Notes: generated by a model not told the origin, from the letters alone. Numbered from the stretch's first letter, positions 22,805 through 31,827 are shown. The stretch is 64,000 bases of DNA from Burkholderiaceae bacterium (GCA_024235915.1 JACKLO010000007.1:496001-560000); one strand, 5' to 3'. Translations and numbers: made by a program.

Positions 22805-23215
22805 ATGGCGTCTCCATCATTCGGGACAGGAAGAGCAGTCGCGTGGTTGCTACTCAGTCCGCTGGCCTTCTTGATGGCGCTTGTATCGACAGTTGAATCT
22901 GAAGCGATCTATGGAGTTCAACTGGTCGCGTTTGGATCGTGGTCCGTCTTGCGCATGACTTCAGGATTGGGGTGTTTGCTGCAAAAGTCCTGGGCGGCGA
23001 AGGTTCAGCGCGCACTGTCTGTAGTTGCCATCGGATACTTCACTTTGGCGGGGGTCCTCATAGCGAGCTATCTTCTATCCGCAGCAGCGAATGATGGCGT
23101 TGCCAATTCTTTCCAGGCATGGGGAATCGCAGGGGTTCTTGCACTGGCCGCGGTGCTGTACGTTCGTCACACCAAGAGCCGAAATCGGAGTCGCCGTGAG
23201 GAGAGTGACGCCTAA
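22805..23215 (+). CDS. Slot 26: four-helix membrane protein, copy 1 of 3
   Basis: 136 residues from ATG 22805 with GGAG upstream. Four membrane helices (about 10-27, 40-57, 71-91, 107-122) and a basic tail (RHTKSRNRSRREESDA). Copies in slots 33 (27694) and 43 (34663); this one and slot 43 appear identical over the gene. Function unknown. Confidence 0.75.
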   Translation: MASPSFGTGRAVAWLLLSPLAFLMALVSTVESEAIYGVQLVAFGSWSVLRMTSGLGCLLQKSWAAKVQRALSVVAIGYFTLAGVLIASYLLSAAANDGVANSFQAWGIAGVLALAAVLYVRHTKSRNRSRREESDA

Positions 23216-23338
23216 CCCCTCGTTCAAGCGGAGCGCCGCCGGCAGGCCACCAGGCCCGGTCTGCCGGTACGCGGTACATTGTCGCCAGACCGGGCCTGGC
23301 GTCCTGCCGTCGTCGCCCGCTTAACTCGCACGTTAGGC
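23210..23338 (+). other. attC, slot 26 (type F)
   Basis: 129 bp; inner arms CCAGGCCCGGTCTG / CAGACCGGGCCTGG. Pentamers GTCAC/GTGAC complementary. Confidence 0.95.
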
Positions 23339-23353
23339 CGCACAGTCGACCCC

Positions 23354-23752
23354 ATGCGAACCTTCTATGCCGTCTGGCTCCTTATCTGTTCTGGTTGGGG
23401 TTACTTGCTCGCAAGTTCGCCAGACCTCGCGCCACACGATCCATTGCAGTCGCTTGCGACGCTCCTCGTAGCATTCGTCACTGGTATGGCACTCGTACTG
23501 CTTGAGGCTCGGGGCATAAGACTCCCTCGTCCAGCAATCACGCTTCGGCCATGGGACTATCCGGTTGGCCTTGTCTTGTTCATTTCAATAACGTTTGTTG
23601 CGGCGTCTGCCTGGGGCGCACTCATCTCATTGACCGCGGCATTCCCCGGTCTCTCGTCTTCACTGTACTTCTTGGCCCTTGGTGCAGGGGTTCTGCTGGC
23701 AATCTGCGTTGCACCCAGGCTGTTTCCGCACAAGTTCAAACCAGCTCCATAG
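23354..23752 (+). CDS. Slot 27: four-helix membrane protein
   Basis: 132 residues from ATG 23354. Hydrophobic segments at about 4-20, 32-50, 71-93 and 99-119, no soluble domain. Not related by eye to slot 26. Function unknown. Confidence 0.7.
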   Translation: MRTFYAVWLLICSGWGYLLASSPDLAPHDPLQSLATLLVAFVTGMALVLLEARGIRLPRPAITLRPWDYPVGLVLFISITFVAASAWGALISLTAAFPGLSSSLYFLALGAGVLLAICVAPRLFPHKFKPAP

Positions 23753-23791
23753 GCTGGGCACGGGCGGTAGAGGGAAAGCCAGCGCAGTGCG

Positions 23792-23922
23792 GCCTAACAC
23801 CTCGCTCAAGCGCCGACGCGCTCCGGCAGGCAGCGCAAGCCTGGGCTGCGGCCTATGAGGCATCATCGCAGCCCAGGCTTACGCCGCCTGCCTCCGCGCG
23901 CGGCTTAGCTCGAACGTTAGGC
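23792..23922 (+). other. attC, slot 27 (type B)
   Basis: 131 bp; pentamers CGCAC/GTGCG complementary. Confidence 0.95.
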
Positions 23923-23932
23923 CTCAGAAACC

Positions 23933-24442
23933 GTGTCCATTGCCGTTCGTCGCGCCACTGAGGAAGATGCAGGTGCCCTGCTGGATCTGCGGCGCGCAGT
24001 CTTTGCCGAGACGGACTTCATGCTCTGGGAGCCGCAGGAGTTCACGGCTACGCCGGAAGACGAGCGAAAGTTCATTTCCTGGCTGGGTTCCAAGAGCAAC
24101 AGTGTCTTGTTGGTGGCCACGGAAAGCGCAGTTCTTGTCGGCTTCCTCGGCGCCAATGGTGGCGAGCGCATTCGAAGCAAACACTCTGCCTTGGTGTTCC
24201 TCGGTGTACGCAAGGAGTACTGGTCTCGTGGGGGCGGCTCGGCTCTGCTCAAAGAAGCCTTGTCTTGGGCGTCATCCGCCAAACTGCTTCGCTTGGAGCT
24301 TACAGTTCACACCAACAACGACCGCGCAGTTGCCTTGTACAGGCGCTTTGGGTTCGAGATTGAGGGGACTCGCCGCGCCTCATTGCTTGTTGCAGGGCAA
24401 TTTCGAGATGAATACCTCATGTCGCGCATCGCTGAGGCCTAA
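23933..24442 (+). CDS. Slot 28: GNAT acetyltransferase
   Basis: 169 residues from GTG 23933. IAVRRATEEDAGALLDLRRAVFAETDFML, then LVFLGVRKEYWSRGGGSALLKEAL (acetyl-CoA loop) and LELTVHTNNDRAVALYRRFGFEIEGTRR, the pattern of RimI/RimJ-like N-acetyltransferases. TAA supplied by attC. Confidence 0.9.
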   Translation: MSIAVRRATEEDAGALLDLRRAVFAETDFMLWEPQEFTATPEDERKFISWLGSKSNSVLLVATESAVLVGFLGANGGERIRSKHSALVFLGVRKEYWSRGGGSALLKEALSWASSAKLLRLELTVHTNNDRAVALYRRFGFEIEGTRRASLLVAGQFRDEYLMSRIAEA

Positions 24443-24567
24443 CCCCTCGCTCAAGCGCCGACGCGCTCCGGCAAGCGGCGTAAGCCTGGCTCGCGGCCTA
24501 TGAGGCATCATCGCGAACCAGGCTTACGCCTCTTGCCTCCGCGCGCGACTTAGCTCGAACGTTAGGC
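24437..24567 (+). other. attC, slot 28 (type B)
   Basis: 131 bp; pentamers CTCAG/CTGAG complementary. Confidence 0.95.
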
Positions 24568-24595
24568 GTCATAGGGGGCGCCATAGCCAACGAAT

Positions 24596-25651
24596 ATGCC
24601 CTCAATACCCATCGAAGCATACCAATGTCTCTCGAGGGCGCCACACGACATGGGTCCCTTGACTTCGGTGCGTGCAAGCTCTCGCGAAGATCCCGATACG
24701 GTGTATGAACTGACGTTTTCACTCGAGAACAAGCCGTTCCCGATGACATTCGCACAGTTGCTGCCACATGGATCAACCATCGGAGCATTTGAGTACATAG
24801 ACGAAGAGGTTGATAGATACTTTGAGTCGCGATGGCCGGTCTGCCTCGCGGCAAGAGGTAATGTGTCGGTGCCATGCGCGGTGGCGAGCCTATCTGAAGA
24901 CGACCTTGCTGATATTCTCTTGTTCGCCAGAGTTCTGCTCTGGGAGATTCCCGGAGAGCAGCCGAACCCTGACATACCGCCAGATCAACGAGCGACGCGA
25001 CTTGGCTATCGTCGCCAGTTCTTGCACTCTCAGATGCTGGACATCGTCGGGAATCGTCGACATCGGAATGTCGCCTACTTCAGCGAAACCGAGCTCGGAG
25101 ACCCAATTGGACCGGGAGTCATTACGCTAGATCTGCCTTTCAGCGACACGCAGCCCAATGAACTTGTTTGGAGTCCTATCCTCCGAATGGAGAACAGAAG
25201 GGATAGAGACCTCGATATGCCACGAATACTCGCGGCAATAGATGCGATAAAGAGGCACTACAACAGCTATACCGAGCTTGGCGACGCTAGGCGACTTCTC
25301 GGCGCGGGAGAAGTGCGGGCTTCGATTCGCTCAGCCGCATCCTCGGTAGATGCAAGCTTGCTCTACTTGCGGCAGGCTAATTCGATTGCAGCCCCGCCCA
25401 GAGGCTTGATGTTCGATGAGAAGGTTGAACATGCGCTGCGTAGCGCAGGACTTCCCTCCTACACAGAATTAGAGCCGGCGAAGGCTCGCTTACTTCTTTA
25501 CCTCTATCGAGCGAGAAACTCAATGCATGAAGGCGACTGCTACTACATTGACCTAAACGGGCAGAGGAATGTCATAAGGGGTCCTCAAGATGCCCAACCA
25601 CTTATCGACGCTGCAGGAGAGTTCGTTCTATGGGTCGACTCTCTTGTCTAA
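24596..25651 (+). CDS. Slot 29: large hypothetical protein with HEPN-like C-terminus
   Basis: 351 residues from ATG 24596, the largest cassette protein. The N-terminal two thirds are unassigned alpha/beta (ELTFSLENKPFPMTFAQLLP, YFESRWPVCLAARGN). Near the C-terminus, LLYLYRARNSMHEGD has the R-x-R-N-x-x-x-H pattern of HEPN/DUF4145-like domains. Codon and base use are AT-richer than the flanks. A defence role is possible but only inferred. Confidence 0.65.
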   Translation: MPSIPIEAYQCLSRAPHDMGPLTSVRASSREDPDTVYELTFSLENKPFPMTFAQLLPHGSTIGAFEYIDEEVDRYFESRWPVCLAARGNVSVPCAVASLSEDDLADILLFARVLLWEIPGEQPNPDIPPDQRATRLGYRRQFLHSQMLDIVGNRRHRNVAYFSETELGDPIGPGVITLDLPFSDTQPNELVWSPILRMENRRDRDLDMPRILAAIDAIKRHYNSYTELGDARRLLGAGEVRASIRSAASSVDASLLYLRQANSIAAPPRGLMFDEKVEHALRSAGLPSYTELEPAKARLLLYLYRARNSMHEGDCYYIDLNGQRNVIRGPQDAQPLIDAAGEFVLWVDSLV

Positions 25652-25670
25652 ATATCGACGCTTCAATGAC

Positions 25671-25799
25671 GCCTAACCCCTCGCTCGAGCCGACCCGCTC
25701 CGGCAGGCAGCGTAAGCCCGGGCTGAGGCACGCGGTGCATCATCTCAGCCCGTGCTTACGCTGCCTGCCTCCGCGGGCGGCTCAGCTCGAACGTTAGGC
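25671..25799 (+). other. attC, slot 29 (type G)
   Basis: 129 bp; pentamers GTCAT/ATGAC complementary, a rare pair. Confidence 0.95.
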
Positions 25800-25812
25800 A
25801 TCACACGGGGCC

Positions 25813-26310
25813 ATGCCGCTGACACTCGAACCCTTGGGCGAACAGCACTTTGAGCGGTTGCATCGCCTGTTCGACGCGGTCTGTCGAGAACGCCGATTCA
25901 TGGCATTCACGGACGGTGGCCCACAAGAACGCGCCTTCGCGTACTACGCCGGAATCGTTGAGGCGGGTCATACCCACTTCGTCGCCCTCGATGGCGAGGA
26001 AGTCATCGGATGGTGCGATGTCCTACCCCTGATGGGTCAGATGCGAGCTCACGCAGGAATCTTGGGAATGGCTGTCTCTGCGGGCCATCGCGGGCATGGC
26101 GTTGGCAAGGCGCTCATTCAAGCGGCCATCGCTGGGGCAACCGAACGTGGTTTCACGCGCATCGAGCTAACGGTCCACTCCGAGAATCAAGTTGCGCAGG
26201 GGCTATACAAGAGAGTTGGCTTCCAGCATGAAGGCGTTCACAGGAACGCATGGCGCATCGAAGGGCGGTACTACGACGTCTACTTCATGGCGAGGCTGAG
26301 TGATGCCTAA
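25813..26310 (+). CDS. Slot 30: GNAT acetyltransferase
   Basis: 165 residues from ATG 25813. LTLEPLGEQHFERLHRLFDAV, LGMAVSAGHRGHGVGKALI (acetyl-CoA loop) and LTVHSENQVAQGLYKRVGFQHEG. Resembles Spermidine/phosphinothricin-type GNATs; acceptor unknown. TAA supplied by attC. Confidence 0.9.
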   Translation: MPLTLEPLGEQHFERLHRLFDAVCRERRFMAFTDGGPQERAFAYYAGIVEAGHTHFVALDGEEVIGWCDVLPLMGQMRAHAGILGMAVSAGHRGHGVGKALIQAAIAGATERGFTRIELTVHSENQVAQGLYKRVGFQHEGVHRNAWRIEGRYYDVYFMARLSDA

Positions 26311-26433
26311 CCCCTCGCTCAAGCGCCGACGCGCAACGGCACGGCACCTGGCCCGCGAAGCGCCTGCTGTGTATCCTGCGCTTCGCGGGCCAGGCGCCGC
26401 GCCGCTGCGCGCGGCTTAGCTCGAACGTTAGGC
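26305..26433 (+). other. attC, slot 30 (type A)
   Basis: 129 bp; pentamers ATCAC/GTGAT complementary. Confidence 0.95.
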
Positions 26434-26497
26434 ATCGCAGGGGACCCGTCGGATGCGCTCGCGCCATGGTTAAAAGCCGAACACAGGAACGCTGACT

Positions 26498-26890
26498 TTG
26501 GGTTACTTCCCGACGATCTTTGGAGTGGCGGTACTCGTTGGAATCGCTGTCTTCTTCTGGCGGCGAGAGGGCCCGGGGTCAGGGCGGGCTTACGGGAACA
26601 AGATCGCTGCGCACATAGGCATTTCCAGGAGGGTGTTCTGGCCACTCTTGGAGAACGGTGTCAAAGGTTCTTCAAGGGAACTGCTTGCGTCGATTCAGGC
26701 CCAGGGAATCAGCCTGGGGGCGGCAAGTGCTCAAGTTGCGCCTTCGCTTGTCAGAGGCATCGAGCGCCTTGAAGCGCGCTTCGGTACCCAAGACATGTAC
26801 GAGCTGGCTAAACCGCGCATTGCCGCAGTGCTACCGGGTTCAGCGGGAGCCACTGAGCAGGTAGGCAATCGGGTGAAAAGCGATGCCTAA
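26498..26890 (+). CDS. Slot 31: single-helix membrane protein, copy 1 of 2
   Basis: 130 residues from TTG 26498. One N-terminal helix (YFPTIFGVAVLVGIAVFFW) then a soluble helical domain (KIAAHIGISRRVFWPLLENG, GIERLEARFGTQDMYELAKPRI). A close copy is in slot 35 with about ten amino-acid changes, mostly conservative, which suggests both are under selection. TAA supplied by attC. Confidence 0.7.
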   Translation: MGYFPTIFGVAVLVGIAVFFWRREGPGSGRAYGNKIAAHIGISRRVFWPLLENGVKGSSRELLASIQAQGISLGAASAQVAPSLVRGIERLEARFGTQDMYELAKPRIAAVLPGSAGATEQVGNRVKSDA

Positions 26891-27011
26891 CCCCGCTCAA
26901 GCGCCGGCGCGCAACGGCACGGCACCTGGCCCGCGAAGCGCCCGCTGTCTATCATGCGCTTCGCGGGCCAGGCGCCGCGCCGCTGCGCGCGGCTTAGCTC
27001 GAACGTTAGGC
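26885..27011 (+). other. attC, slot 31 (type A, 127 bp)
   Basis: Two bases shorter than type A near the left arm (CCCCGCTCAAGCGCC). Pentamers ATCGC/GCGAT complementary. Confidence 0.95.
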
Positions 27012-27027
27012 GTCAGAGGAACCCCGG

Positions 27028-27546
27028 TTGCATCGCACTGCGCAGTTGCTGCTTGCCGCACTTGCTCTGAGTGCATGTGCGAACCCATTCTTCGACGTCG
27101 GGCGGTCAGAAACCGTCCTTCCAGTGAGCCGGGCGTGGGTAGAGGGCAGGATGGTGGAGTACATCACCACCGACGCGTCCGATCGAGCCATGGCCGGAAT
27201 GATGGGAGTGAACTTCGCCCCGAGGTTGGCCCGAGCTGCAACTCAAGTGCCCGGCGCCTCTGTCCTGGAGCGGGTCTACAAGTTCGAAGACGAAAGTCAG
27301 ATCAGTGTCTTCCAGTCCAGCCCGAGCCCGGTTGGACCAGACAGCGCTGACAAGGCGTACAGCCCGCTATGGCGCGTCGTGCTTGTGAGGTGGCTTGATT
27401 CCTCCAAGGCACGAGAACTGAAATCCGAAGAACAGGTCTTGGCGGCTGAAGAAGCCAACGAGGTGAAGCTCGAGATCACGGACATCGTCATCAACTGCCC
27501 GGTAACCCGTGAAGTGGGCGGAGCAGGTATCCGAGGTGTGCGCTGA
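27028..27546 (+). CDS. Slot 32: lipoprotein of unknown function
   Basis: 172 residues from TTG 27028. Signal peptide with lipobox LSAC (residues 14-17). The mature domain has RAWVEGRMVEYITTDASDRAMAGMMGVNFAP and a C-terminal EVKLEITDIVINCPVTREVGG, a mixed alpha/beta envelope domain. No family recognised. Confidence 0.72.
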   Translation: MHRTAQLLLAALALSACANPFFDVGRSETVLPVSRAWVEGRMVEYITTDASDRAMAGMMGVNFAPRLARAATQVPGASVLERVYKFEDESQISVFQSSPSPVGPDSADKAYSPLWRVVLVRWLDSSKARELKSEEQVLAAEEANEVKLEITDIVINCPVTREVGGAGIRGVR

Positions 27547-27547
27547 C

Positions 27548-27675
27548 GCCTAACCCCTCGCTCAAGCGCCGACGCGTAACGGCACGGCGCCTGGCCCGCG
27601 AAGCGCCTGCTGTGTATCCTGCGCTTCGCGGGCAGGCGCCGCGCCGCTGCGCGCGGCTTAGCTCGAACGTTAGGC
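27548..27675 (+). other. attC, slot 32 (type A, 128 bp)
   Basis: One base missing in the right inner arm (GCGGGCAGGCG). Pentamers GTCAG/CTGAC complementary. Confidence 0.95.
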
Positions 27676-27693
27676 GTCACAGGAGCACATGCC

Positions 27694-28104
27694 ATGGCGT
27701 CTCCATCATTCGGGACAGGAAGAGCAGTCGCGTGGTTGCTACTCAGTCCGCTGGCCTTCTTGATGGCGCTTATATCGACAGTTGAATCTGAAGCGATCTA
27801 TGGAGTTCAACTGGTCGCGTTTGGATCGTGGTCCGTCTTGGGCATGACTTCAGGATTGGGGTGTTTGCTGCAAAAGTCCTGGGCGGCGAAGGTTCAGCGC
27901 GCACTGTCTGTAGTTGCCATCGGATACTTCACTTTGGCGGGGGTCCTCATAGCGAGCTATCTTCTATCCGCAGCAGCGAATGACGGCGTTGCCAATTCTT
28001 TCCAGGCATGGGGAATCGCAGGGGTTCTTGCACTGGCCGCGGTGCTGTACGTTCGTCACACCAAGAGCCGAAATCGGAGTCGCCGTGAGGAGAGTGACGC
28101 CTAA
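27694..28104 (+). CDS. Slot 33: four-helix membrane protein, copy 2 of 3
   Basis: Same 136-residue protein as slot 26 with Val27Ile and Arg50Gly changes plus a silent change near 27984. The ribosome-binding site GGAG and start context are unchanged. Confidence 0.75.
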   Translation: MASPSFGTGRAVAWLLLSPLAFLMALISTVESEAIYGVQLVAFGSWSVLGMTSGLGCLLQKSWAAKVQRALSVVAIGYFTLAGVLIASYLLSAAANDGVANSFQAWGIAGVLALAAVLYVRHTKSRNRSRREESDA

Positions 28105-28226
28105 CCCCTCGTTCAAGCTGAGCGCCGCCGGCAGGCCACCAGGCCCGGTCTGCCGGTACGCGGTACATTGTCGCCAGACCGGGCCTGGCGTCCATCCGTC
28201 GTCGCCCGGTTAACTCTGCGTTAGGC
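28099..28226 (+). other. attC, slot 33 (type F, degenerate)
   Basis: 128 bp; the right arm CGGTTAACTCTGCG and left arm CAAGCTGAGC have drifted from the other F sites. Pentamers GTCAC/GTGAC complementary. Confidence 0.9.
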
Positions 28227-28244
28227 GTCACACAGGTCCCCGTC

Positions 28245-28724
28245 GTGCCAACTGGTCACCTTCGAAGCTACATGCGAGTGGAACTCCACGAGCGGTCCAG
28301 TCCAGAAACGCAAGACCTGCGCAGCCCGACAGAGGGTGACATTGAGGCCCTTGGTGAACTGATGTATCGGGCCTACCTCGGAACCATCGACTACGAAGAC
28401 GAGACGCTTGAGCAGTCTGTTGCGGAGATTCGAAAGACCTACCAAGGTGACTACGGGCGCTTCGATCCCGAGCACTCTTCCATCGCTGAGCGCAATGGGC
28501 TAGTGGTCAGTGCGACGCTCATCACCCGCTGGCAAGATCGGCCGTTTGTCGCATTCAGCATGACCGACCCACGTTTCGCACGTCAGGGCCTGGCGAGGGC
28601 GTCGCTTGAGAGGTGTATGGGTTTGCTTCGCCAAGACGGCGAACATGAACTGAGGCTTGTGGTCACGCTGGAGAATGAGCCAGCAGTCAATCTGTATGAG
28701 TCTCTCGGGTTCCGCCAAGAGTGA
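28245..28724 (+). CDS. Slot 34: GNAT acetyltransferase
   Basis: 159 residues from GTG 28245 (ATG 28272 possible). SPTEGDIEALGELMYRAYLG, FSMTDPRFARQGLARASLERC (acetyl-CoA loop) and VTLENEPAVNLYESLGFRQE. Acceptor unknown. Confidence 0.87.
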   Translation: MPTGHLRSYMRVELHERSSPETQDLRSPTEGDIEALGELMYRAYLGTIDYEDETLEQSVAEIRKTYQGDYGRFDPEHSSIAERNGLVVSATLITRWQDRPFVAFSMTDPRFARQGLARASLERCMGLLRQDGEHELRLVVTLENEPAVNLYESLGFRQE

Positions 28725-28725
28725 C

Positions 28726-28854
28726 GCCTAACCCCTCGCTCAAGCGCCGACGTGCCACTGCGGGCCGTCTTGGCCGCGAGGCCGTGTTGGCACATCATCA
28801 GCCTCGCGGCCAAGCCGTCCCGCCGCGTCACGCGGCTTAGCTCGAACGTTAGGC
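28726..28854 (+). other. attC, slot 34 (type H)
   Basis: 129 bp; pentamers GTCAC/GTGAC complementary. Confidence 0.95.
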
Positions 28855-28918
28855 ATCGCAGGGGAACCACCTGAGCCGCTCACGCCATAGTTGAAGGCCG
28901 AACACAGGAACGCTGACC

Positions 28919-29311
28919 TTGGGATATCTCCCGACGATCTTCGGAGTAGTCGTACTCGTTGGAATCGCAGTCTTCTTCTGGAGGCGAGAAGGTCCAGGGT
29001 CAGGGCGGGCGTACGGGAACAAGATCGCTGCGCACATAGGCATTCCCAAGAAGGTGTTCTGGCCACTCTTGGAGAACGGTGTCAAAGGCTCCTCAAGGGA
29101 ACTGCTTGCGTCGCTTCAGGCCGAGGGAATCAGCTTAGGGGCGGCAAGTGCTCAGGTTGCGCCTTCGCTTGTCAGAGGCATCGAGCGCCTTGAAGCTCGC
29201 TTCGGTGCACAAGAAATGTACGAGCTGGCCAAACCGCGCATTGCCGCAGTGCTACCGGGTTCAGAGGGAGCCACTGAGCAAGTAGGCAATCGGGTGAAAA
29301 GCGATGCCTAA
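28919..29311 (+). CDS. Slot 35: single-helix membrane protein, copy 2 of 2
   Basis: 130 residues from TTG 28919, about 92% identical to slot 31. The 60 bases before the start are also shared, so the whole cassette was duplicated and then diverged. Confidence 0.7.
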   Translation: MGYLPTIFGVVVLVGIAVFFWRREGPGSGRAYGNKIAAHIGIPKKVFWPLLENGVKGSSRELLASLQAEGISLGAASAQVAPSLVRGIERLEARFGAQEMYELAKPRIAAVLPGSEGATEQVGNRVKSDA

Positions 29312-29434
29312 CCCCTCGCTCAAGCGCCGACGCGCAACGGCACGGCACCTGGCCCGCGAGGCGCTCACTGTGTATCCTGCGCCTCGCGGGCCAGGGGCCG
29401 CGCCGCCGCGCGCGGCTTAGCTCGAACGTTAGGC
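29306..29434 (+). other. attC, slot 35 (type A)
   Basis: 129 bp; pentamers ATCGC/GCGAT complementary, the same as its paralogue in slot 31. Confidence 0.95.
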
Positions 29435-29451
29435 GGCACAGGGGACGCACC

Positions 29452-29862
29452 GTGGCAGTTCGAATTGTCAGACTCGGAACACCAAGAACGGAAGACGAAG
29501 GCACGCGAATTGGTACGGTCCGGCGCCCGCCTCGAGGTGTCCCAAAGACTGAGTTCGCCACCCAGGACTGGTACGACGTCTGGTACCCGGAACTATCGCC
29601 AAGTCCGGAAACAGTGAAGCTGGGGCAGGAGGCATCCACACCGAAAGAGTGGGCGGCTTTCAAGAAGCGGTATCGGTCTGAAATGTCTGAGCCCGCTGCA
29701 GATCGGACGCTGAGCCTTCTTGCAGCACTTTCAAGGCATGCCAACTTCTCTGTGGGTTGCTACTGCGAAGTGGAGTCGAAGTGCCATAGGTCTGTGCTTC
29801 GCGAGCTACTGGCCGAGCACGGAGCTGTAGTCGTGGAGGAGGGGCAGAAGAGTGCCGCCTAA
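29452..29862 (+). CDS. Slot 36: DUF488-family protein
   Basis: 136 residues from GTG 29452. VRIVRLGTPR at the start, WYPELSPSPE in the middle and FSVGCYCEVESKCHRSVLRELL near the end are DUF488 (YeaO-like) features, including the conserved C-x-C...CHR motif. Biochemical role not established for the family. TAA supplied by attC. Confidence 0.85.
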   Translation: MAVRIVRLGTPRTEDEGTRIGTVRRPPRGVPKTEFATQDWYDVWYPELSPSPETVKLGQEASTPKEWAAFKKRYRSEMSEPAADRTLSLLAALSRHANFSVGCYCEVESKCHRSVLRELLAEHGAVVVEEGQKSAA

Positions 29863-29982
29863 CCCCTCGTTGCAGCCGACGGTCATCGGCATGGCGCTTG
29901 GCCCGCGAAGCGCCGTGGTTCATCATGCGCCTCGCGGGCCAGCCGCTATGCCGCCGGCTGCCGCTTAACTCCAACGTTAGGC
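29857..29982 (+). other. attC, slot 36 (hybrid C/D)
   Basis: 126 bp; left half like type C (CGTTGCAGCCGACGG), right end like type D (CCGCTTAACTCCAACG). Pentamers GGCAC/GTGCC complementary. A recombinant or drifted site. Confidence 0.9.
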
Positions 29983-30069
29983 AGCAGAGGCATGCGCACC
30001 TCGCGCAGCAAGCGAAGTGGCCAGTTCAACGAATACACTCGGTCGCCCCTATGTAGAGGAACTAGTCGA

Positions 30070-30537
30070 ATGACACGAACGAAGCTGATTCGAGTAGCTT
30101 TTGTCAGATTCTCCCCAATGGGCAAGGCATACCCAACCCGTTGCGATCGTCGAGACATTGAGGAGGGCAGCGAGGTTGAAGTCTTAATGCGAGCTGAGTC
30201 TGATGATCCGTACTACATGAACGGAGTTGTTGAGCGCATCGAGTTTCATCGTTGGAACTGCACTTGCAGAGTAGATTGCCTAGTTGGTGAGGCAGAGTAC
30301 TTCATTACTGAGGACGGTGAGTTCGGTCGCCGGTTGAATCTTCCTTCTGCGCAAGTCTACGAAGCGTCAGACTGGATGGAGAGAAAGAGAGCGTACTACG
30401 GCAGCCTCTCGGAGTCGGCGCGCGATGAAATGAAAGGCATCTACAGGGCTTCCGCCGGTGAGGACGGCGAGGATGCCTATCTCGGTGACGGTGTTTGGAT
30501 CAGGCCGGATGGGTCATTGGATGACCGTGGGCGATAG
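30070..30537 (+). CDS. Slot 37: hypothetical beta-rich protein
   Basis: 155 residues from ATG 30070, chosen for the GAGGA site at 30056-30060; ATG 29992 is an alternative. RTKLIRVAFVRFSPMGKAYP, then strand pairs and an acidic C-terminus. Lower GC than its neighbours. No family recognised. Confidence 0.65.
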   Translation: MTRTKLIRVAFVRFSPMGKAYPTRCDRRDIEEGSEVEVLMRAESDDPYYMNGVVERIEFHRWNCTCRVDCLVGEAEYFITEDGEFGRRLNLPSAQVYEASDWMERKRAYYGSLSESARDEMKGIYRASAGEDGEDAYLGDGVWIRPDGSLDDRGR

Positions 30538-30546
30538 TTCGCTGCT

Positions 30547-30675
30547 GCCTAACAACTCGCTCAAGCACGGACCCGGAACGGCAAGGGCCCTGGCCCGCGA
30601 AGCGCTGTTGGCTTATTCTGCGCCTCGCGGGCCAGGGCCCTTGCCGTTGCGGGCCGCTTAGCTCGAACGTTAGGC
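30547..30675 (+). other. attC, slot 37 (type A variant)
   Basis: 129 bp; inner arms CGGAACGGCAAGGGCCC / GGGCCCTTGCCG replaced as a matched pair. Pentamers AGCAG/CTGCT complementary, unique to this slot. Confidence 0.95.
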
Positions 30676-31050
30676 CGCACAAGTGGCAGTGATTGCAAGG
30701 CTCGCTGCAGTGGCAAAGGCCGCATCAAGTTCGTGTTGTCCATCGTGGCCGCAGTGCGCACCGGATGCCGCAGTTTCGGGCCGCGCAAGGCGCGGCGCGG
30801 GCGCGGAGCGCCCGGTCATGAATTGCTGTGGCAGCAGCGTGGAACATCGGCGCTCGTGGTGCTCACATGAAGGAGGCAGGCGCTCGTTGCCACCGAGTAG
30901 AACAGCTCAGTCAGTTCGTGGACCCGCGCTGCGCGCGGAACGCGTCACTCACGTCAGTCCTCGCACTGACGGCGCCGCGCTCGAAGCGCTGGTCGTCAGT
31001 GCGGGTGCGGTTCAACCGGGCTGCGCGGCAGGCGGGCGCCCAAGAGTGCG
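30676..31050 (+). repeat. Slot 38: ORF-less cassette, NC1 copy 3
   Basis: About 80% identical to copy 1, closest to the copy at 48123. The GGGCGC-GGA-GCGCCC hairpin and CCGCG-CTGCG-CGCGG hairpin are kept, the latter with a different loop. Confidence 0.7.
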
Positions 31051-31176
31051 GCCTAACACGTCGTTCAAACGGAGCCGCAACGGCGTGTCGCTTTGCCCGT
31101 GCAACGCCTTGGTTTATCGTGCGCCGCACGGGCCAAGCGCCACGCCGCCGCGGCCCGCTTAACTCCAACGTTAGGC
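31051..31176 (+). other. attC, slot 38 (type D)
   Basis: 126 bp; pentamers CGCAC/GTGCG complementary. Confidence 0.95.
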
Positions 31177-31197
31177 CGCACAGGGGGAGCCGCAGCG

Positions 31198-31674
31198 GTG
31201 CTTCATGCTGAAATCAAAGCCGCAGTCTTGGTGCTAATCGTGGTTGCGCAGGGCGCAAGCGCACAGAGTCTTCCGCCACCATCGCGTACTGTCTTCAAGT
31301 GCGAAGCTGGCGGCAAGATCATCTACTCTGACTCGCCCTGTCTCGGTGCATCAAAGATTGATGCTGAACCGACACGAGGGTTGAACAAATCGACCGGCCG
31401 CGTGAGGGAAGGGCACGATGTTCAGCGTGAGCGGCGCAACGAAGGTCTTGCAGAGGCGTTGAAGCCGCTCACTGGTGGGAAGGACGCGAAGCAGTTGTCC
31501 CAGATGAGCCGACGAATGAAGCTTCCCCCAGGCGCTCAGCGAGAGTGTCGGACCCTTGATTCAAGAATCCCGGAGCAGGAAGCACGCGAGGCTCGCGTCT
31601 CCGGAGCGGAGCTTCTGTCCGTTCAGCGAGAGCTGTTCGCCTCTCGAAGCAGGTGGCGCGAACTCGGGTGCTGA
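31198..31674 (+). CDS. Slot 39: secreted DUF4124-type protein
   Basis: 158 residues from GTG 31198 after a GGGGGAG site. Signal peptide (EIKAAVLVLIVVAQGASAQ), then VFKCEAGGKIIYSDSPC, the DUF4124 motif common in beta- and gamma-proteobacterial periplasmic proteins, then a charged helical tail. Function unknown. Confidence 0.78.
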   Translation: MLHAEIKAAVLVLIVVAQGASAQSLPPPSRTVFKCEAGGKIIYSDSPCLGASKIDAEPTRGLNKSTGRVREGHDVQRERRNEGLAEALKPLTGGKDAKQLSQMSRRMKLPPGAQRECRTLDSRIPEQEAREARVSGAELLSVQRELFASRSRWRELGC

Positions 31675-31682
31675 AGAGTGCG

Positions 31683-31811
31683 GCCTAACCCCTCGCTCAA
31701 GCGCCGACGCGCAACGGCGCGGCACCTGGCCCGCGAAGCGCTCACTGTGTATCCTGCGCTTCGTGGGCCAGGCGCCGCGCCGCTGCGCGCGGCTTAGCTC
31801 GAACGTTAGGC
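31683..31811 (+). other. attC, slot 39 (type A)
   Basis: 129 bp; pentamers CGCAC/GTGCG complementary. Confidence 0.95.
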
Positions 31812-31827
31812 CTCAGATTCCACCCAC

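Noticed and set aside
26319..26645. Minus-strand ORFs ending ...PNVRAKPRA...PLRVGA across many attC sites
   Set aside because: These are translations of the attC hairpins on the other strand, present at nearly every site, with no start signals.
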